A stretch of 6,573 nucleotides of DNA. Origin: Paracoccaceae bacterium. GTDB taxonomy: Bacteria > Pseudomonadota > Alphaproteobacteria > Rhodobacterales > Rhodobacteraceae. The notes under the pieces are model-generated. The model made no database searches. It was not told where the DNA came from and saw nothing but the letters and a program-made list of their open reading frames with translations. The stretch lies in contig NYSJ01000043.1 of assembly GCA_002682975.1 (NCBI GenBank), positions 1 through 6,573 on the forward strand, given 5' to 3'. Of this stretch, positions 5,895-6,573 are shown piece by piece. How positions within the stretch are numbered: position 1 is the stretch's first letter; each line of letters starts with the position of its first letter. Position numbers and translations under genes: made by a program.

Positions 5895-6239
5895 ATGTTT
5901 AAAGGATTAGGTGGACTTGGAGACATGGGCAAAATGATGAAAGCTGCCCAGGAAACGCAAGAAAAAATGGCTCGTATGCAGGAAGATTTAGCTCTTATTG
6001 AAGTAGTTGGAGAGTCAGGAGCAGGGTTAGTGAAAGCGACAGCGACCGCAAAGGGTGAATTAACTGGCTTAGAAATTGATCCTTCTATTTTTAATGGTGA
6101 AGACAAAGAAATTGTGGAAGACCTTATTTTGGCCGCCATAAAGGAGGCACAAACAAGAGCGTCCGATCGATCAAAAAAAGAATTAGAGAAAATAACTGAA
6201 TCTTTAGGCCTTCCTGCAGGAATGAAATTACCCTTTTAA
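5895..6239 (+). CDS. YbaB/EbfC family nucleoid-associated protein
   Basis: A 114-residue protein of the YbaB/EbfC family, small dimeric DNA-binding proteins that associate with the nucleoid and are almost always encoded between dnaX and recR. The N-terminus MFKGLGGLGDMGKMMKAAQ is the usual Gly/Met-rich helix start, and a long helix runs through QETQEKMARMQEDL. The central strands carry GAGLVKATATAKGELTGLEI (about 43-62), with the family pattern V.ATA.G...L...I. The C-terminal helix ends in the typical ESLGLPAGMKLPF. Length matches the family (about 105-115). It sits 26 bases after dnaX and 37 bases before recR in the same direction, so co-transcription is likely. The DNA-repair or recombination link of this family is contextual; its exact role is unsettled. 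Confidence 0.96.
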   Translation: MFKGLGGLGDMGKMMKAAQETQEKMARMQEDLALIEVVGESGAGLVKATATAKGELTGLEIDPSIFNGEDKEIVEDLILAAIKEAQTRASDRSKKELEKITESLGLPAGMKLPF

Positions 6240-6276
6240 AGCAAATTAAATTTCAGATTTTAGTCGAAGAAATCCA

Positions 6277-6573
6277 TTGACCAATTCTAAAACAAAAGAA
6301 ATTGAGATTCTCATAGATCTTGTTGCCAAGCTGCCAGGATTAGGGCCTCGTTCCGCCAGACGGGCTGTTTTGCATTTAATACGCAAAAAAAGTACTTTGT
6401 TTGTCCCACTATCGAAACAAATGATTAAAGTTGTCGAACAAGCGCGTGAATGCCTCAATTGTGGTAACATTGGAACCTCTGAACTATGCGAGATTTGCGA
6501 AAGCCCAAAGCGTAAGAATGGCCAAATTTGCGTTGTAGAGGACGTTTCGGATCTGTGGGCAATGGAAAGAACA
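6277..6573 (+). CDS. recR: Recombination mediator protein RecR, N-terminal half
   Basis: Ninety-nine codons are present and the frame continues past the window edge (full RecR is about 200 residues). RecR works with RecF and RecO to load RecA on SSB-coated gaps. Seen: an N-terminal helix-hairpin-helix with [20 protein letters not shown] (15-34); the zinc finger C59-x2-C62 and C71-x2-C74; then [15 protein letters not shown] (84-98), which begins the Toprim domain. No ATG occurs in a suitable place. The frame is closed upstream by TAA at 6247-6249, and TTG at 6277 gives the expected short leader before [11 protein letters not shown], so a TTG start is chosen. The preceding GAAGAA (6266-6271) is only a weak Shine-Dalgarno. 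Low initiation efficiency or coupling to upstream translation is plausible. The identification is secure; the start is moderately so. Confidence 0.94.
   Translation, partial: MTNSKTKEIEILIDLVAKLPGLGPRSARRAVLHLIRKKSTLFVPLSKQMIKVVEQARECLNCGNIGTSELCEICESPKRKNGQICVVEDVSDLWAMERT

Overview
The window looks like ordinary chromosomal housekeeping sequence from an AT-rich alphaproteobacterium, probably a marine or otherwise streamlined lineage. The evidence for this is: (i) a short 4.5S-type SRP RNA close upstream of a dnaX - ybaB - recR cluster, an order common in Alphaproteobacteria; (ii) a monofunctional prephenate dehydratase with alphaproteobacterial-style ACT-domain sequence (NIPAALYKAMGGFATNG, TKLESYM); (iii) a CycM-like, membrane-anchored mono-haem cytochrome c divergent from it. 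The base composition is AT-rich by eye, several starts are not ATG, and spacing is tight. No phage, insertion-sequence, CRISPR or toxin-antitoxin signatures were seen. Placement below class level is inference.

Layout. Minus strand 1-714: the N-terminal part of a periplasmic family-5 solute-binding protein (YejA/oligopeptide type), running off the left edge. Minus strand 839-1360: cytochrome c. Plus strand 1473-2303: prephenate dehydratase (pheA). Minus strand 2357-3310: NADH/NAD+ diphosphatase (nudC), convergent with pheA. Plus strand 3408-3502: SRP RNA (ffs), with a candidate terminator at 3523-3554. Minus strand 3542-4021: a small cysteine-phosphatase-fold protein, convergent with ffs and divergent from dnaX. 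Plus strand 4099-5868 dnaX, 5895-6239 ybaB, 6277 to the right edge recR (partial). No gene-free stretch exceeds about 125 bases.

Functionally, dnaX-ybaB-recR join the replisome clamp-loader subunit, a nucleoid-associated protein and a recombinational-repair mediator, and are probably co-transcribed. ffs encodes the RNA of the signal recognition particle, which serves inner-membrane protein targeting. The cytochrome carries electrons at the periplasmic face of the inner membrane. PheA makes phenylpyruvate for phenylalanine. NudC hydrolyses NAD(H) and NAD-capped RNA. The solute-binding protein would deliver peptides or similar solutes to an ABC importer lying outside the window.

I did not find a convincing undescribed system. 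The points most worth a second look are local. The phosphatase has Asn in place of the usual His before its catalytic Cys and a second Cys inside the P-loop. The prephenate dehydratase has Ala at a position where family members usually have Ser near the active site. A run of six A's in dnaX sits exactly where a frameshift would yield a gamma-like short product.
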